Shown here: one piece after another, positions 6,387 to 8,533 of the stretch
Layout of the letters: every line of letters starts with the position of its first letter
Position numbering within the stretch: the first letter of the stretch is position 1
Source: Pseudomonadota bacterium
Lineage (GTDB): Bacteria > Desulfobacterota > Syntrophobacteria > Syntrophobacterales > Syntrophobacteraceae
Assembly: GCA_023416335.1 (NCBI GenBank)
Contig: JAEZHY010000028.1
Location: forward strand, 1 to 8,533
Direction of reading: 5' to 3'
Length of the DNA: 8,533 bases
Position numbers and translations under genes: made by a program
Notes under the pieces: generated by a model
The model's database searches: none
The model's input: only the letters and a program-made list of their open reading frames with translations
Told to the model about the DNA's origin: nothing

Positions 6387-7406
6387 ATGAAAAAGCGATC
6401 TGTTCTGTACGTACTGAGTGTTCTCTGGGTCCTGTTCTGTTCAGCCTTTGTTTCTCCTGACGCTTTTGGAGCCGAGATAAAGAATTTCATAATGATCGGG
6501 TGGGACGGTGCCGGGTGGAATAATGTGAGCAAGCTGCTGGCAGAAGGAAGACTGCCGAATCTTCAGAAATTTGTCACGACGGGCGGCGGGCAGATTTGTC
6601 CCATGGAGATTCTGGAAAGGACCTGGACGGCACCTTCATGGGCGATGGCCTTCACCGGCTTTGGGCAGGACTTCCACGGCGTAAACGGGAACGAGAGCCA
6701 TCTGAGTCCGAAGGTCGATCTTCCCGATATCACCAAGTTCACATGGACCTGGGGGTTCCAGAACCTTGCCGTCTGGGTGAAGCAGATTCCCTATAACTGG
6801 ACTATTTTTAATCACATCGGCAAGCTTGGGTATACGACCGGAGTGTTCGCGTCGAAGTACTGGTTTTTTAGCAAAGAACCCACCGCCACTCCTCTTGCGG
6901 AGATCATGTCGCATGTAAAGGTGCACAAAAACTACCTTGTCCACAACGATTTGAAAGATGGGCTCGACCCTTACGTGAGAATCATGACGGACGATGTTCT
7001 CGACTTCCTGAAAACCAACAATAAATTCTTCCTTTTTGTCCTGTATGACCCGGATCAGTTCGGGCACTGGCGTGGAGAAGCCAGTGAACGGTATCATCAG
7101 GAATTTGTCCGGTGCGATGAGCAGTTCGGCCGTATCCTGGCGGCTATCGATCGAAAGAAGACGAAAGTTCTTTTAATGAACGACCACGGGTTCAATCCGA
7201 ACTCCAGAAGCCACTCGCAAGCGCCTGACGGCTGGCTGGCGACCGATCTTCCAATTCATCCGCTGTATGCGGCGCAGCCGGGCAAGCAGGTCGCGTGGGC
7301 GACCATTAGAGATGTCCCCTACACGATCCTGAAATGGTACGGGATCGATCCGAAGTCTCTGCCCGTCAATGTTCCCATGATGAGAGGCAAGGACCTGCTG
7401 GAGTAG
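6387..7406 (+). CDS. Secreted alkaline-phosphatase-superfamily phosphohydrolase
   Basis: A 339-residue protein starting at ATG 6387, seven bases after GGGAG (6375-6379). An upstream in-frame start would spoil the signal peptide. Residues 1-29 form a signal peptide with MKKR, a hydrophobic core and an AFG/AE cut. The mature protein shows the two-metal site of nucleotide pyrophosphatase/phosphodiesterase-like enzymes: Asp40 in GWDGAG, probable nucleophile Thr81 in TWTAPSW, Asp223 and His227 in DPDQFGH, Asp266 and His267 in NDHG, and His276 in SHSQAPDGW. The set looks complete, so an active periplasmic phosphomonoesterase, phosphodiesterase or sulfatase-like hydrolase is likely. The substrate cannot be told from the sequence. 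At 339 aa it is compact for the superfamily and has no obvious extra domain. It appears to be transcribed alone, with long spacers on both sides. Confidence 0.85.
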   Translation: MKKRSVLYVLSVLWVLFCSAFVSPDAFGAEIKNFIMIGWDGAGWNNVSKLLAEGRLPNLQKFVTTGGGQICPMEILERTWTAPSWAMAFTGFGQDFHGVNGNESHLSPKVDLPDITKFTWTWGFQNLAVWVKQIPYNWTIFNHIGKLGYTTGVFASKYWFFSKEPTATPLAEIMSHVKVHKNYLVHNDLKDGLDPYVRIMTDDVLDFLKTNNKFFLFVLYDPDQFGHWRGEASERYHQEFVRCDEQFGRILAAIDRKKTKVLLMNDHGFNPNSRSHSQAPDGWLATDLPIHPLYAAQPGKQVAWATIRDVPYTILKWYGIDPKSLPVNVPMMRGKDLLE

Positions 7407-7413
7407 GGCATGC

Positions 7414-7430
7414 TGCATATACCGTATGCA
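7414..7430 (+). terminator. Small hairpin just after the phosphohydrolase stop
   Basis: TGCATA (7414-7419) pairs perfectly with TATGCA (7425-7430) around a 5-base loop. GGG (7406-7408) could pair with CCC (7431-7433) across a 5-base bulge. It begins eight bases after the stop codon and has no T tract, so it is a weak terminator candidate or a 3'-end structure. Confidence 0.3.
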
Positions 7431-7787
7431 CCCCGGAAAGCCATTGCCTGACAGCTTTGCCGGTTCCCGGGCTCCCCCCGCCCAAGGGGCCCCTCGTCCC
7501 GATGGACCGAATAGTTCAGTCGCTTTCTTTGCTGCTGTCCGACCACTCCAAAGCAATCCTCTGCGCTTCACACCCGGAAATAATTCCGCTTCCATCGGCG
7601 GTAAATCCCTCATTATTTCTCCCTTTTCCTGCCCCACCCGCATGTGAATCATTGCCCAGACAGGCTTTTCCTTTTTATTGGTTCTCAAATCGCGCTCTTT
7701 GTGGCATATCAATTCAAAGATGATAAACCTTCCGCTAAGAAACAATTTATTAAATTTGGCTCAACTACCGTAAGGAATTGATGTATG

Positions 7788-7800
7788 CCGGAAATTCCGG
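7788..7800. promoter_or_regulatory. Perfect 13-base palindrome CCGGAAATTCCGG
   Basis: CCGGAA and TTCCGG flank a single central A (7794). It lies 52 bases before the start codon of the broken sensor gene, a position where an operator could sit. No regulator gene is visible nearby. Confidence 0.35.
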
Positions 7801-7851
7801 GAGATGGACGGGAGTGGGCCAAATTCGCGAGTGGAGAGGAGGGGCATATCC

Positions 7852-8279
7852 ATGTCTGTGCCGATTCGGATTCAGAAGTACGGTCTCACGGCCTTTCTTT
7901 TCTTGGCCGGAGTATTCCTGAACTACTACTGCAGTGTTTCCCTTCTTTTCGGCGTGGATTTTCTGTTCGGCAGCACAGCTTCTTTGATCGTCCTCTACTA
8001 TTTCGGGCTCCCTCTTGGGCTTTTGGCCGCTGCGACGGCATCTATTCCCACCTTTGGATCTGGGGCCACCCGTACGGGCTGGTAGTGTTCGTGTTGGAAG
8101 CGCTGGTCGTCGGCATCTTTCTCAAGCGGGGGAACAAAAACCCCATCATTGTTGACGGATTGTTCTGGATTCTGTTTTCCCCGCCTTTAGTTCTCTTTCT
8201 TTACAAGTTTGTACTTGGCGTCAGCTCCGCTTCCACTTTGCTGATCCTGCTAAGCTTTTCTTCTACAGTGACCACCTAG
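7852..8279 (+). pseudogene. Broken membrane-sensor gene (N-terminal part of a PAS/GGDEF-type signalling protein)
   Basis: The start ATG 7852 follows a strong AGGAGGGG (7837-7844). The first frame gives a multi-pass membrane sequence (MSVPIRIQKYG..., FLNYYCSVSLLFGVDFLFGS, LYYFGLPLGLLAAATAS) and would stop at 8085. The matching continuation is in the -1 frame: YSHLWIWGHPYGLVV, FVLEALVVGIFLKRG, VDGLFWILFSPPLVLFLYKFVLG, ending at TAG 8277-8279. Restoring one base near 8042 (within gca-tc-tat) joins the two halves smoothly. No slippery heptamer is present, so this looks like a mutation or sequencing error rather than programmed frameshifting. The combined pattern (FFGVDFxFGS, WGHPY, LEAL, DGLFW) resembles N-terminal integral-membrane sensor regions that in relatives precede PAS, GGDEF or histidine kinase modules. 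That output part is absent: similarity fades at about 8250, before an insertion sequence. Confidence 0.65.
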
Positions 8280-8333
8280 TCATGGCCCGCAAACCCGCAT
8301 GGGCGCTAAATTGATTTTTTTAATCATCAAAAA

Positions 8334-8533
8334 TGTAGTGCCACAGAATTTTCTATTTTAACTTGATTTTCTGGCTGGTTGTCTTGTAATGTTGAAGTGT
8401 CCTAATCGGGGAGACTTCGACATGTTTGCTCGAACAAAAAAATCCGGTAAATACGAATACCTTCAAGTAGTCGAAAACCACCGGGAAGGCTCCAAGGTTA
8501 ACCAGCGGGTGATTGCAACCTTGGGTCGACTCG
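8334..8533 (+). mobile_element. Left part of an IS1634-type insertion sequence (right end outside window)
   Basis: A transposase start (8422) identifies an insertion element running off the window. The left end is not certain. TGTAGTGCCACA at 8334-8345, just after an A/T-rich stretch, is a plausible terminal sequence 88 bases before the gene. The matching inverted repeat and target duplication cannot be checked because the right end is missing. The element sits about 55-80 bases past the point where the sensor gene loses its reading frame, so it may have taken part in that truncation. Confidence 0.5.
8422..8533 (+). CDS. IS1634-type transposase, N-terminal fragment
   Basis: ATG 8422 is preceded by GGGGAG (8408-8413) with an 8-base gap. 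The 37 visible residues begin MFARTKKSGKYEYLQ and continue VVENHREGSKVNQRVIATLGRL. This N-terminal signature is typical of IS1634-family (IS4-superfamily, DDE) transposases, whose opening reads roughly M[FY]xRxxKSGxYEYLQIVE...KxRQRVIxxLGRLD. The catalytic domain is outside the window, so activity cannot be judged. No frameshift is seen in the visible part. Confidence 0.85.
   Translation, partial: MFARTKKSGKYEYLQVVENHREGSKVNQRVIATLGRL

Larger units (their letters stand above)
7407..7851. other. Spacer between the phosphohydrolase and the broken sensor gene
   Basis: About 445 bases with no supported gene. Open frames exist on both strands, but the long minus-strand one (7173-7745) overlaps the end of the phosphohydrolase antisense, lacks recognisable domains and has no clear ribosome site. 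The segment 7466-7500 is very C/G rich and includes the palindrome GGGGCCCC (7486-7493). A hairpin follows the phosphohydrolase stop (7414-7430), and a 13-base palindrome (7788-7800) precedes the broken gene. Confidence 0.5.

Noticed and set aside
7173..7745. 190-codon minus-strand open frame
   Set aside because: About 230 bases are antisense to the phosphohydrolase C-terminus. I see no domain, and the start lacks a convincing Shine-Dalgarno.
8038..8048. Programmed -1 frameshift in the sensor gene
   Set aside because: There is no slippery heptamer at the junction and no clear downstream stimulatory structure. The product also lacks an output domain, so mutation or sequencing error is more likely.

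Overview
The window looks like bacterial chromosomal DNA from a Gram-negative organism. Genes are moderately GC-rich and separated by unusually long, AT-richer spacers. Several protein types (a short PilZ-like protein, a membrane sensor segment of the kind that precedes PAS/GGDEF modules, and an IS1634-type transposase start) recall Desulfobacterota/Syntrophobacterales-type genomes. That placement is recalled family resemblance, not proof. All genes I accept are on the + strand.

Positions 1-5080 hold two large, closely related CotA/laccase-like multicopper oxidases in tandem. The first (1-2094) is cut at its 5' end by the window and ends in a clear intrinsic terminator. The second (2720-5080, 786 aa) is complete, with a signal peptide and its own Shine-Dalgarno sequence. 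Both keep every copper-ligand motif. They are separated by about 625 bases of AT-rich spacer containing a candidate promoter, a 20-base direct repeat pair and a long imperfect inverted repeat, so they are probably separate transcription units rather than one operon.

Positions 5081-7406 carry a 116-aa PilZ-like protein with degenerate c-di-GMP-binding motifs (5419-5769). After a 617-base spacer rich in small palindromes comes a secreted alkaline-phosphatase-superfamily phosphohydrolase (6387-7406) with all expected metal-site residues.

Positions 7407-8533 look eroded. After a spacer there is a broken membrane-sensor gene (7852-8279), with a one-base frameshift near 8042 and no C-terminal output domain. 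It is followed by the left part of an insertion sequence whose transposase starts at 8422 and runs off the window.

Working picture: an envelope/periplasm-oriented accessory region (two exported copper oxidases and an exported phosphohydrolase) near decayed or diverged c-di-GMP-related genes, bordered by a transposon. No shared pathway can be shown from the sequence alone. I found no tRNA, rRNA or CRISPR array.
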